Shown one piece after another: positions 8,747-14,814 of a stretch of DNA of 28,274 nt (positions are counted from its first letter, which is position 1; the number at the start of each line of letters is the position of its first letter). The translations under genes and the position numbers were made by a program. The DNA lies in assembly GCA_023132365.1 (NCBI GenBank), contig JAGLYJ010000010.1, positions 1-28,274 of the forward strand, in the 5' to 3' direction. Below the pieces are notes generated by a model that saw nothing but the letters and a program-made list of their open reading frames with translations, had not been told where the DNA came from and did not search any database. The DNA comes from Mycoplasmatota bacterium (GTDB taxonomy: Bacteria; Bacillota_I; Bacilli_A; Izemoplasmatales; Hujiaoplasmataceae).

Positions 8747-10264
8747 TTATTCACACTCCAACCCAATTAATTTATTAAATTCATCAGTATTAATAAGTTC
8801 TTGAACTTTATGAATGCTTTTATACATTATTACATCTTCTTCTATAAAAGGAACATTTTTTCTAATAAACTCATATATTTTCTTAGTACTAGAGCTCATC
8901 TTAGAAATATCTCTAAAATCAATTGCTTGTAAAGCAGTGAACAATTCCATTGCTAATACTTTTTCAGAATTACCAATAATTTGTCTAGCTTTTCTAGCTC
9001 CAATTGTTCCCATGGATACATGATCTTCTTGATTAGCAGATGAAGGTATAGAATCTACACTTGCTGGATGTGAAAGTGATTTATTTTCACTTACAAGTGA
9101 GGCTGCACTATATTGAACAATCATAAATCCAGAATTAATACCAGGATTCTTAACTAAAAATGCTGGCAACCCATTACTAAGATTAGAGTTAACCATTCTC
9201 TCTAGTCTTCTTTCTGATATATTTGCTAGTTCACTCATTGAGTTACTTAAATAATCCATTACTAGTGCTATTGGTTGACCATGAAAATTACCAGCTGAAA
9301 TAACTCTTTTTTCCTCAGCGAAAACAAGAGGATTATCAGTAACAGCGTTCATTTCACTTTCTATAACTATTTTACAATAATTAACAGCGTCTAAACTAGC
9401 CCCTATAACTTGTGGAGAACACCTAAGAGAATAAGCATCTTGGATTCGTTTTTCTCCTTGTTTAGTAATTAGTTTAGATTCATCTAATATTTTCAACATA
9501 TCTTTAGCAACCTGGATTTGACCAGGTTGATTTCTTAAAGTATGTATTTTATTAAAAAACACATCATCAATGCCAGTCAAGGCTTCCATTGTTAATGCTA
9601 AAACATGTTCTGATAATTTCACTAATTTTTGCGCCTCAAGAATTGCAATTCCAGCTACTGATGTCATTGCTTGAGTACCATTAATGAGCGAAAGTCCTTC
9701 TTTTGCTTGAAGGTTCTTAAGTGGCTTAATATTCGCTAGTCTTAAGCCTTCTAAAGCGTCCATTCTTTGGTTCTTATAGTATACTTCACCTAATCCAATT
9801 AATGGCAATGCCATATGAGATAATGGAGCTAAATCTCCACTAGCTCCTAAACTTCCTTGTGAATATACAACAGGAATTAAGTTCTTATTTAAGAACTCCA
9901 CCATTTTTTCAATTACATTTAATCTAATTCCACTAAATCCTTTAATAAGGGCATTTATTCTTAATAAAAGCATGCCTCTAACAACCATTTCAGAGAAAGG
10001 TTCTCCAACACCACAAGCATGACTTTTAATTAAGTTTTCTTGAAGTTTTGATACATCGTTTTTCTTAATAGAAACAACTGAAAGATTTCCAAATCCTGTG
10101 TTAATACCATAAGTAGGTACTTCAGATTCAATAACTTCCTCTACGTATTTTCTAGCAACTTGAACAAGTTCTTTACTGGACTTTGAAACTTCAATTAATT
10201 CATAATCCTTAACTACTTTTGAAAAAGAGTAGATATCTAAATTCGAACCATTAATTTCTATCAT
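8747..10264 (-). CDS. hutH: Histidine ammonia-lyase
   Basis: A 505-residue lyase that converts L-histidine to urocanate and ammonia. The Ala141-Ser142-Gly143 triad, which cyclises to the MIO electrophile, is in GSLGASGDLAPLSH. Also visible are YGINTGFGN (52-60), LINGTQAM, and the late NQEDHVSMGTIGARK. The length is typical. The start at ATG 10264 follows AGGTG. It is the first gene of the six-gene operon, with promoter and catabolite-repression site immediately upstream. No histidine transporter or HutP-type regulator is in the window. Confidence 0.97.
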   Translation of the reverse strand: MIEINGSNLDIYSFSKVVKDYELIEVSKSSKELVQVARKYVEEVIESEVPTYGINTGFGNLSVVSIKKNDVSKLQENLIKSHACGVGEPFSEMVVRGMLLLRINALIKGFSGIRLNVIEKMVEFLNKNLIPVVYSQGSLGASGDLAPLSHMALPLIGLGEVYYKNQRMDALEGLRLANIKPLKNLQAKEGLSLINGTQAMTSVAGIAILEAQKLVKLSEHVLALTMEALTGIDDVFFNKIHTLRNQPGQIQVAKDMLKILDESKLITKQGEKRIQDAYSLRCSPQVIGASLDAVNYCKIVIESEMNAVTDNPLVFAEEKRVISAGNFHGQPIALVMDYLSNSMSELANISERRLERMVNSNLSNGLPAFLVKNPGINSGFMIVQYSAASLVSENKSLSHPASVDSIPSSANQEDHVSMGTIGARKARQIIGNSEKVLAMELFTALQAIDFRDISKMSSSTKKIYEFIRKNVPFIEEDVIMYKSIHKVQELINTDEFNKLIGLECE

Positions 10265-10287
10265 TATGTCACCTGTCTTTCATACCT

Positions 10288-10316
10288 ATTATATATATAT
10301 AATATATAAAAGTAAA
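10288..10316 (-). promoter_or_regulatory. hut operon promoter
   Basis: On the minus strand TTTACT (10311-10316) and TATAAT (10288-10293) are separated by exactly 17 bp, with a start point expected near 10281. This lies 24-52 bases upstream of hutH. The hexamers are five-sixths or better matches to the housekeeping sigma consensus (TTTACT matches TTGACA at four positions, TATAAT is perfect). Confidence 0.75.
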
Positions 10317-10326
10317 GCGTTTTCTT
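10312..10326 (-). promoter_or_regulatory. Catabolite-responsive element (cre) over the hut -35 box
   Basis: The minus strand reads AAGAAAACGCTTTAC, matching the published cre pattern WTGAAARCGYTTWNN at all but the second position. Its last five bases are the first five of the -35 hexamer. CcpA-HPr(Ser-P) binding here would block RNA polymerase. Carbon catabolite repression of histidine use is established in Bacillus; here it is inferred from the site. Confidence 0.7.
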
Positions 10327-10340
10327 ATTTACAAAACAAA

Positions 10341-10367
10341 GAAAAAACGACTATAAATATAGCCGTT
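10341..10367 (-). terminator. Intrinsic terminator beyond the displaced tRNA-Lys end
   Basis: Arms of 10 bp (10346-10355 and 10358-10367) pair on the minus strand with one G-U wobble, and are followed by TTTTTT. It lies just beyond the CCA end of the tRNA-Lys fragment and upstream of the hut promoter. It is probably the original tRNA-Lys terminator, left behind when the island inserted. Confidence 0.65.
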
Positions 10368-10379
10368 TATTTATTTAAA

Positions 10380-10425
10380 TGGTGCGCCATGACGGATTCG
10401 AACCGGCGACCCATTGATTAAGAGT
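10380..10425 (-). pseudogene. 3' fragment of tRNA-Lys (left attachment copy)
   Basis: These 46 bases are identical to 14066-14111, the 3' part of the intact tRNA-Lys gene, from the base before the anticodon loop through the encoded CCA. Identity stops abruptly at 10425/14111. There is no 5' half, so it cannot make a tRNA. The position and orientation are those of a tRNA end displaced by insertion of an element into the anticodon-loop region. Confidence 0.85.
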
Positions 10426-10918
10426 TATTTTCACTAAATCTGGTGATTTGATGAAACTGGCAATATAGCTTTTATTATCAATTGCATTGATACCTATTTT
10501 GACACCAAATTAAAATTAAATAAGAAGGACATCATTTCTATAAAAGTTGAGGATTATAAATAATCCTTATTCTAATTCTGTATAACGATTTTGGAGAACA
10601 AATAGATGAGTGAGAACAAATAGATTTTCAGTCCATTTGTTCTATCCAACATTACAAAGTCTTGAGTTTTTGCTGTATAGCAAAACCAAGAACAAATATG
10701 CATATTATATCATCCTCTTTTAGGGGGGAAGTGTGTCCTACTTTTTCATAGCAGTGCAAGTTAGAATCGTTATTAAGTTTTTTTTTGATGTTTGGAAAGG
10801 TCGATTCCTATTTAAGAAGCAAAACGAGAAGATTAGAAAGTCTTATAATCGAAGAATTAAGACAAACAGAAAAAGACTACAATTTATAGCCTTTTAAATT
10901 ATTCTCATATTATACTTC
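10426..10918. other. Noncoding left end of the island
   Basis: About 490 bases without a convincing gene. It holds a 17-bp palindrome TATCAAT-TGC-ATTGATA (10476-10492) and repeated AGAACAAAT words (10594-10697, listed separately). A hairpin TTTTGCT/AGCAAAA lies near 10668-10685, and a G6 run at 10724-10729 in an otherwise AT-rich sequence. A plus-strand open stretch (10724-10897) has no good start or recognisable protein. The structure fits the recombination end of an integrated element. Confidence 0.5.
10594..10697. repeat. Cluster of GAGAACAAATAGAT repeats near the attachment site
   Basis: GAGAACAAATAGAT occurs at 10594-10607 and again at 10612-10625, an 18-bp step. Its core AGAACAAAT is inverted at 10635-10643 and direct again at 10689-10697. 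The second and the inverted copy can form a hairpin. It could be an arm-type recombinase or excisionase binding array, or simply an unrelated repeat. Confidence 0.6.
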
Positions 10919-11176
10919 TTATTTCTCACTTATTTTAAGTCTACTTAAACAAAACAACACTAAAATTATGCATGATATAAAACATAACAACATCATAGCT
11001 GAAAAATACACTACATTAGCAAGCGCGTTAAGTGATGTAATCTCTGCTCCCCAAGCTGTGTTACAATAAAGGATAGTTTTCCTTAGAAAAATTATCCCAG
11101 TAATAAAAAAACCAGACGCAAAAGTCAGTACTCCTATGTTAATTTTCTTTTCTAAACTAGTTAATTTATTCTTCAT
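10919..11176 (-). CDS. Small two-helix membrane protein, function unknown
   Basis: I do not recognise this protein of 85 residues. It begins MKNKLTSLEKK and has two membrane helices, roughly residues 14-33 (INIGVLTFASGFFITGIIFL) and 52-78, with a short loop between. The start at ATG 11176 lies inside the end of the upstream secreted-protein gene. It is preceded at five bases by GGAGTG, so an upstream ATG at 11212 is less likely. The 11-base overlap implies co-translation with the secreted protein. A role as membrane partner or protective protein for that product is possible but only inference. Confidence 0.65.
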   Translation of the reverse strand: MKNKLTSLEKKINIGVLTFASGFFITGIIFLRKTILYCNTAWGAEITSLNALANVVYFSAMMLLCFISCIILVLFCLSRLKISEK

Positions 11177-12287
11177 ATAAACACTCCACTGCTGCAAAAA
11201 TTTCTGATTCATATGTTTGTTCTATTGCAGCAACTTCAAAATTCAAATAAGGAGGAGAGTCTGAAATAGATAAATCTGTGATTTCTACTGATGTATACGT
11301 ATGCTGATGGCGATACGATGCTACCATTACAGCAGAAGCAAAATTCAAGTCTCTTCTATGGAAATATGCTTCCAAGGACAAAGTAAGGTTACCTAGTGTT
11401 TTCTCTTCCCACATTTGACAAATACTTAGCTCTTGATTCCATTCTGTACAAGTCAATAAGTCATAATTAGGAAATTCATACTGAAAATCGTAAATAATGC
11501 CAATTCCATACAAGGAATTGTTGATATAGGTAAGGCTATCTTCTGTGTCTACTGGGTTTTCATCAAAACTCTTATAAGTAGTTGCAGTTGTTGTTGTTGT
11601 TTCATAGACACCTAAACTAATCAATGTTTGATTTTCAATAATCGTGTCATATATCAAATGAACATCAAATTCAGAATACTGATTACTTCCATAATCAATC
11701 TTATCTATCGCGATATCACTATCGTGCGTTAGAGATAAAGCATCAAATAAATATGCTCCTGGATCATTATCCCATATCATTGTTCCTTTTGAAAATAATG
11801 AATCCTGAGTTATATTATATGATAAAGTAATTGTTACAGAGAAGTAAAAATGGTTTTGCGTATCCTCGCTATTCTCAGTAATAATTACATCTCCACCTCC
11901 ACCTCCACCAGGAGGCAAATCTCCAATTGGTGTAATGGCTCTTACTGATGTATCAGGTAGTAAATCCTCTTCGGCACTTAGAGAATCATAGTATTCCTTT
12001 TTGCTAATCTTTTCTCTTGATGACTTCTCATTAGATCTGCTTGTACGATAATAACTAGTCTCTTTAGAAACAACTACAATGTTTGCTAAGTCATGTTTAT
12101 TATAGTCATTTTCTGTAAAATTGTAAATTTCCTCCTCAGTATAACCCATTGATATTAATTTATCATATTCACTGAGTTTAATTATTAATCCATTTTTATT
12201 CTCAATCTTTGATTGTGCAGAAACTGTATTTGAATAAAAACAGAGTGATGTTATTAACATCAATAATACTAGAATTGATTTTTTCAT
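11166..12287 (-). CDS. Secreted protein of unknown function
   Basis: A 373-residue protein with a clear Sec signal peptide (MKKSILVLLMLITSLCFYSN, cleavage near VSA-QS at about residue 25). An acidic N-terminal segment contains LISMGYTEEEIYNFTEND (about 46-63), a wording I associate with Firmicutes secreted proteins. A Pro/Gly hinge PPGGGGGGD (about 124-132) precedes a beta-rich C-terminal region of about 240 residues with a threonine run. No membrane anchor, lipobox or sortase motif is visible, so it is probably released. The start at 12287 follows AAGGAG, and a promoter is found upstream. It overlaps the small membrane protein gene downstream. The function is not recognised. Confidence 0.8.
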   Translation of the reverse strand: MKKSILVLLMLITSLCFYSNTVSAQSKIENKNGLIIKLSEYDKLISMGYTEEEIYNFTENDYNKHDLANIVVVSKETSYYRTSRSNEKSSREKISKKEYYDSLSAEEDLLPDTSVRAITPIGDLPPGGGGGGDVIITENSEDTQNHFYFSVTITLSYNITQDSLFSKGTMIWDNDPGAYLFDALSLTHDSDIAIDKIDYGSNQYSEFDVHLIYDTIIENQTLISLGVYETTTTTATTYKSFDENPVDTEDSLTYINNSLYGIGIIYDFQYEFPNYDLLTCTEWNQELSICQMWEEKTLGNLTLSLEAYFHRRDLNFASAVMVASYRHQHTYTSVEITDLSISDSPPYLNFEVAAIEQTYESEIFAAVECLYEE

Positions 12288-12337
12288 GTTTTCTCCTTTT
12301 TAATAAAAATAAATAGTTATAACTTATGTATTAATTT

Positions 12338-12366
12338 ATTTTATCATCTAATTGTTTATTTGTAAA
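12338..12366 (-). promoter_or_regulatory. Promoter for the secreted-protein gene
   Basis: On the minus strand TTTACA (12361-12366) and TAAAAT (12338-12343) are separated by 17 bp, about 50 bases upstream of the start codon. It lies between the XRE gene and the secreted-protein gene, so the latter can be transcribed on its own. Confidence 0.5.
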
Positions 12367-12425
12367 TGGCATAATAAAACATATACTTGGATATTTTAAA
12401 TAATAATGCTAATTTTCATCATTGG

Positions 12426-12596
12426 TTATAATGTACCATCCATACTTAATGCTTTTATAAGTTTTCCCAAATGTGATACTTTCATCTCACATTCACCTCT
12501 TTCTAGTCTAGAAACATATGACTGTTCCATTCCTATCATATCCGCTAATTCTTTCTGAGTAATATTAAATTTCTTTCTAACTTCTCTTAAATTCAT
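12426..12596 (-). CDS. Small XRE-family (Cro/CI-type) DNA-binding protein
   Basis: A 56-residue protein that is essentially one helix-turn-helix domain. ITQKELADMIGMEQSYVSRLERGE is the HTH, with the usual Q-x3-A and S-x2-S-x2-E pattern. The start is ATG 12596, eight bases after AAGGAG; an in-frame ATG at 12632 lies upstream of this site and is unlikely. No second domain is present, so it should act as a dimeric repressor. Two copies of CGATWTCGGGTAT lie 43-85 bases upstream, suggesting autoregulation. It may also control the neighbouring secreted-protein gene, although no copy of the repeat was seen at that promoter. Confidence 0.8.
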   Translation of the reverse strand: MNLREVRKKFNITQKELADMIGMEQSYVSRLERGECEMKVSHLGKLIKALSMDGTL

Positions 12597-12638
12597 AATA
12601 TCTTCTCCTTTTCTACAATGATCTATTGACAATTTATG

Positions 12639-12681
12639 CGATATCGGGTATCACACGAATATAATATACGATTTCGGGTAT
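12639..12681. promoter_or_regulatory. Direct-repeat operator pair upstream of the XRE gene
   Basis: CGATATCGGGTAT (12639-12651) and CGATTTCGGGTAT (12669-12681) differ at one base and start 30 bp apart, close to three helical turns. A TATATT/TATAAT-rich stretch lies between them where a promoter would sit. GC-rich words standing out in AT-rich DNA next to a repressor gene are a strong operator signature. Which protein binds is inferred. Confidence 0.6.
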
Positions 12682-12777
12682 TTGTTTTTATAAAAAAACT
12701 TGGAAAGTAGTTATCCTAATCATCCAAGTAATATATACGTAATTATCTATATTTTAAAATAATTTTTTATTAAAAAA

Positions 12778-12824
12778 TGGTGGTTCGGGCCAGAATTGAA
12801 CTGGCGACACATGGATTTTCAGTC
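12778..12824 (-). pseudogene. 3' fragment of tRNA-Phe (GAA)
   Basis: On the minus strand this gives the 3' part of a tRNA-Phe. It contains the anticodon loop CTGAAAA, the 3' anticodon strand TCCAT, variable loop GTGTC, and a fully paired T-arm GCCAG-TTCAATT-CTGGC. It ends with the acceptor strand CCGAACC and ACCA. Match to a normal tRNA-Phe stops at the 5' side of the anticodon loop, and no D-arm or 5' acceptor follows. The break is at almost the same tRNA position as in the tRNA-Lys fragment, so it looks like a second integrase attachment site. Confidence 0.75.
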
Positions 12825-12876
12825 GTTTCATGCAACAAACGCCTATAAAACTATTCTGTATTTCAACTGTGTATCC

Positions 12877-13809
12877 TTATATTAAAAATGATAAACTGGA
12901 TGCAAGTAATAATCCTATCACCAACGAGGCGGTGTTTGCACACAAGGAATATTCTATTTTTTTAAATAACCTATGTTCTTTAACAAAAATGGATATTATA
13001 ACGAGTTCCAGGGTGAAAACAACGAATTCACCTATTATAAAAGTAAATATATAATTATATCCACCACTAGGGTTATTATAAAAAGCAGCTATTAGCGCAA
13101 TATTTAAAAGAATTTGTGATACAACGTTCATCAGTGTAACAAAAATATATGTAGATTTTTTTTTAAAACCAAATAGATATAGTACTCCAAGTTCAATCCC
13201 TAAGGTCAAAATCAATCTCAATAAAAAATTGACCCAAGTAGTCAAATTCCCCCAAGGATTTCCGATATACCCTGATACTACTCCAACATTGTTTTGGTTG
13301 ATCGACATATCTACATCGACCAAATCAAATGTCAATCGAAAATCAAATTGACTCATAATGATAAGCTCGGACGTAATAATAACTTCTGTATCGGTGTATA
13401 GTAATGCCTTAAACTCCTTTGGAACATTCAAATACATTGTAGCAATATACCCTCTATCATCATCATAATCATATGTCCGGTAAAACTCTGGGTTACCATA
13501 CAATAAGTTTGATACGAACCCTTCAGAATCTTGATAACTTGCCATATATATTAGAAATGCAGTATCGTTATATTCGTAATCGTAATCACCACTGGCGATT
13601 CTTATCAGTGCTTGATCAATCTGATTTTGAGATAAAAGACTGTTATTATCTATTAATAGATCAAAATTAAAGTCAACTTCATTATTGATAACCTGTATTT
13701 GGACATTTGAAGGTGGACCAGAGTTTGCTCCTACAACCATTACACCCATAACAGAAAAGAGTGCGAAAAGAAATATAACTATAACACTTCTTTGATAGTT
13801 TATCTTCAT
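12877..13809 (-). CDS. Signal-peptide protein with four C-terminal membrane helices, function unknown
   Basis: A 310-residue protein. It has an N-terminal signal (residues 9-28, ending VVGANSGPP), then an extracytoplasmic beta-rich region of about 160 residues. Four membrane helices follow between about 193 and 310: LLRLILTLGIELGVLYLF, STYIFVTLMNVVSQILL, FTFIIGEFVVFTLELVII and SLVIGLLLASSLSFLI. This layout recalls uncharacterised Firmicutes proteins that begin their mature part with ANSPPP-like residues; that is memory, not a search. The start at 13809 follows AAAGGAG and a strong promoter lies upstream. It is transcribed alone. It lies in the right half of the island, between the tRNA-Phe remnant and the tRNA-Lys gene. 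Confidence 0.75.
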   Translation of the reverse strand: MKINYQRSVIVIFLFALFSVMGVMVVGANSGPPSNVQIQVINNEVDFNFDLLIDNNSLLSQNQIDQALIRIASGDYDYEYNDTAFLIYMASYQDSEGFVSNLLYGNPEFYRTYDYDDDRGYIATMYLNVPKEFKALLYTDTEVIITSELIIMSQFDFRLTFDLVDVDMSINQNNVGVVSGYIGNPWGNLTTWVNFLLRLILTLGIELGVLYLFGFKKKSTYIFVTLMNVVSQILLNIALIAAFYNNPSGGYNYIFTFIIGEFVVFTLELVIISIFVKEHRLFKKIEYSLCANTASLVIGLLLASSLSFLI

Positions 13810-13856
13810 GATTTCTCCTTTGAATAATGAATTTTCAGTTGCTTTACACTTTAAAT

Positions 13857-13885
13857 ATTATAACATAAATATAACCGCAAGTAAA
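13857..13885 (-). promoter_or_regulatory. Promoter for the four-helix membrane protein gene
   Basis: On the minus strand TTTACT (13880-13885), 17 bp, then TATAAT (13857-13862) with an upstream TG (extended -10, TGTTATAAT). It starts transcription about 40 bases before the gene's ribosome binding site. Confidence 0.65.
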
Positions 13886-14011
13886 TTCGCTAATGTTAAC
13901 TATATAGTAATCTTTGTTAATAATCATTCTACGCAAAATTAAATTAAGAAGAACTTTAGATATCCATAATGTTTAATCCATCAGTTTAATCTCAATAAAA
14001 AATCAAATATA

Positions 14012-14052
14012 TAAAAAAAAATAGCTAAGCAGTTATTTATCTGCTTAGCTAT
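14012..14052 (-). terminator. Intrinsic terminator of tRNA-Lys
   Basis: A 12-bp perfect stem (14021-14032 and 14041-14052, loop TTATTTAT) is followed on the minus strand by nine T. It sits 14 bases beyond the tRNA CCA end. It belongs to the island side of the junction, in contrast to the one at 10341-10367. Confidence 0.85.
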
Positions 14053-14065
14053 ATTTCAACCTTTA

Positions 14066-14141
14066 TGGTGCGCCATGACGGATTCGAACCGGCGACCCAT
14101 TGATTAAGAGTCAATTGCTCTACCAACTGAGCTAATGGCGC
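14066..14141 (-). tRNA. tRNA-Lys (anticodon CTT)
   Basis: A 76-base cloverleaf on the minus strand. The acceptor is GCGCCAT/ATGGCGC, the D-stem GCTC/GAGC, and the anticodon stem ATTGA/TCAAT with loop CTCTTAA (anticodon CTT, decoding AAG). The T-arm is GCCGG-TTCGAAT-CCGTC, and ACCA is encoded. One T-stem pair (positions 50-64) is a C-U mismatch. TATAAT-like boxes lie just upstream near 14145-14162. Its 3' part, from just before the anticodon loop, is repeated at 10380-10425, marking it as an integration target. Confidence 0.95.
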
Positions 14142-14188
14142 ATGCATATTATATATTATATCAATAGATACAATTTGTAAATAATTAT

Positions 14189-14704
14189 TTAATATTTTTT
14201 TATAAATTCATCTAAATCCTTAAATTTTAGGTAATAAATATTATCAATTTTTTGATTTTTTTCTACAACAAACACATCAGATTCATTCTTGTACTTAATG
14301 ATTTTATGACAATCAGGATATAATACAATTATTTTGATTGCTTCTTTCTCTGATTTTAGTTTTATAAATTCATCTATTCCATTAACAAAATTAGGCTTTG
14401 AAGATTTTTTCCAACCTGAAATATCATCATTAATTACAACTTTCCCGGAGTTAGTTATAATTACTTCATCTTTAGGCGACATATCGATAATTTTTATAAG
14501 TATTTCATTATTTGACTGATATGATATTTGATATATATCATCAATGGTTTTTATAGTTAAATTTGGCTCATTAACATTAGCTATAATTACATTGCTAATA
14601 TCACTAATGATTTTTTTATATCTCATTGCCTTGTACATGTAATAAGAAAAAATAATTACACACAAAATAGCTGAAACGATTAATAAATTTTCCCACCGGA
14701 ACAT
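14189..14704 (-). CDS. Single-pass membrane protein of unknown function
   Basis: A 171-residue protein with one N-terminal membrane helix (about 6-26, LLIVSAILCVIIFSYYMYKA). A mixed alpha/beta domain of about 145 residues follows, ending with IKIIVLYPDC and a final DLDEFIKKY. No cleavage site or lipobox is seen. Basic residues right after the helix suggest the large domain is cytoplasmic. Similar small anchored proteins with a late ILYP motif occur in Firmicutes as far as I recall, with no known function. The start at 14704 has AGGTGA nine bases upstream. It lies just upstream of tRNA-Lys, outside the island, with no terminator between them. Confidence 0.7.
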   Translation of the reverse strand: MFRWENLLIVSAILCVIIFSYYMYKAMRYKKIISDISNVIIANVNEPNLTIKTIDDIYQISYQSNNEILIKIIDMSPKDEVIITNSGKVVINDDISGWKKSSKPNFVNGIDEFIKLKSEKEAIKIIVLYPDCHKIIKYKNESDVFVVEKNQKIDNIYYLKFKDLDEFIKKY

Positions 14705-14764
14705 ATGACTTCACCTCGTCCAATTTATAATACATAAATTATATTTATTTGTCAATCCAAAAGA

Positions 14765-14800
14765 AAATAGTTGCCAAAAGGTATTTGGCAACTAAAAACA
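14765..14800 (-). terminator. Terminator of the flavin lipoprotein gene
   Basis: A 10-bp stem AGTTGCCAAA/TTTGGCAACT (14769-14778 and 14784-14793) is followed on the minus strand by ATTTTCTTTT. It lies 21 bases beyond the lipoprotein stop. The T tract is interrupted, so it is moderate in strength. Confidence 0.6.
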
Positions 14801-14814
14801 TTTTTCTTAATGAT

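Larger units (their letters stand above)
10380..14111. mobile_element. tRNA-Lys-bounded genomic island (about 3.7 kb, no integrase seen)
   Basis: Two identical 46-bp copies of the tRNA-Lys 3' part (10380-10425 and 14066-14111) bound this stretch, the classic footprint of site-specific integration by a tyrosine recombinase. The intact tRNA is rebuilt at the right end, and the displaced end with its own terminator is at the left. The content is accessory: secreted and membrane proteins of unknown function, a small XRE repressor, long noncoding stretches and a tRNA-Phe remnant. No integrase, excisionase or replication gene was found, so it is a remnant or depends on a recombinase elsewhere. Boundaries are seen; mobility is inferred. 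Confidence 0.65.

Noticed and set aside
8746..8766. Upstream ATG giving urocanate hydratase seven extra residues
   Set aside because: It contains the GGAGTG ribosome binding site for the ATG at 8745 and would overlap hutH for no reason.
10594..10697. CRISPR array
   Set aside because: Repeats are only 9-14 bases, spacing is irregular, one copy is inverted, and no cas genes are present.
10724..10897. Plus-strand open frame after a G6 run, encoding a basic peptide of about 57 residues
   Set aside because: No ATG start, the only GTG sits too close to the purine run, and the peptide resembles no family I know.
12597..12632. Longer start for the XRE protein
   Set aside because: AAGGAG lies downstream of that ATG and eight bases before the better start; the extra residues are not part of the HTH.
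12626..12665. Plus-strand TTGACA and TATAAT near the XRE operators
   Set aside because: They are 28 bp apart, and the only box at 17 bp (TATCAC) is poor; no plus-strand gene follows.
12830..13054. Plus-strand open frame next to the tRNA-Phe fragment
   Set aside because: It overlaps the 3' end of the four-helix membrane protein gene, which has promoter, ribosome site and signal peptide; the plus frame has none.
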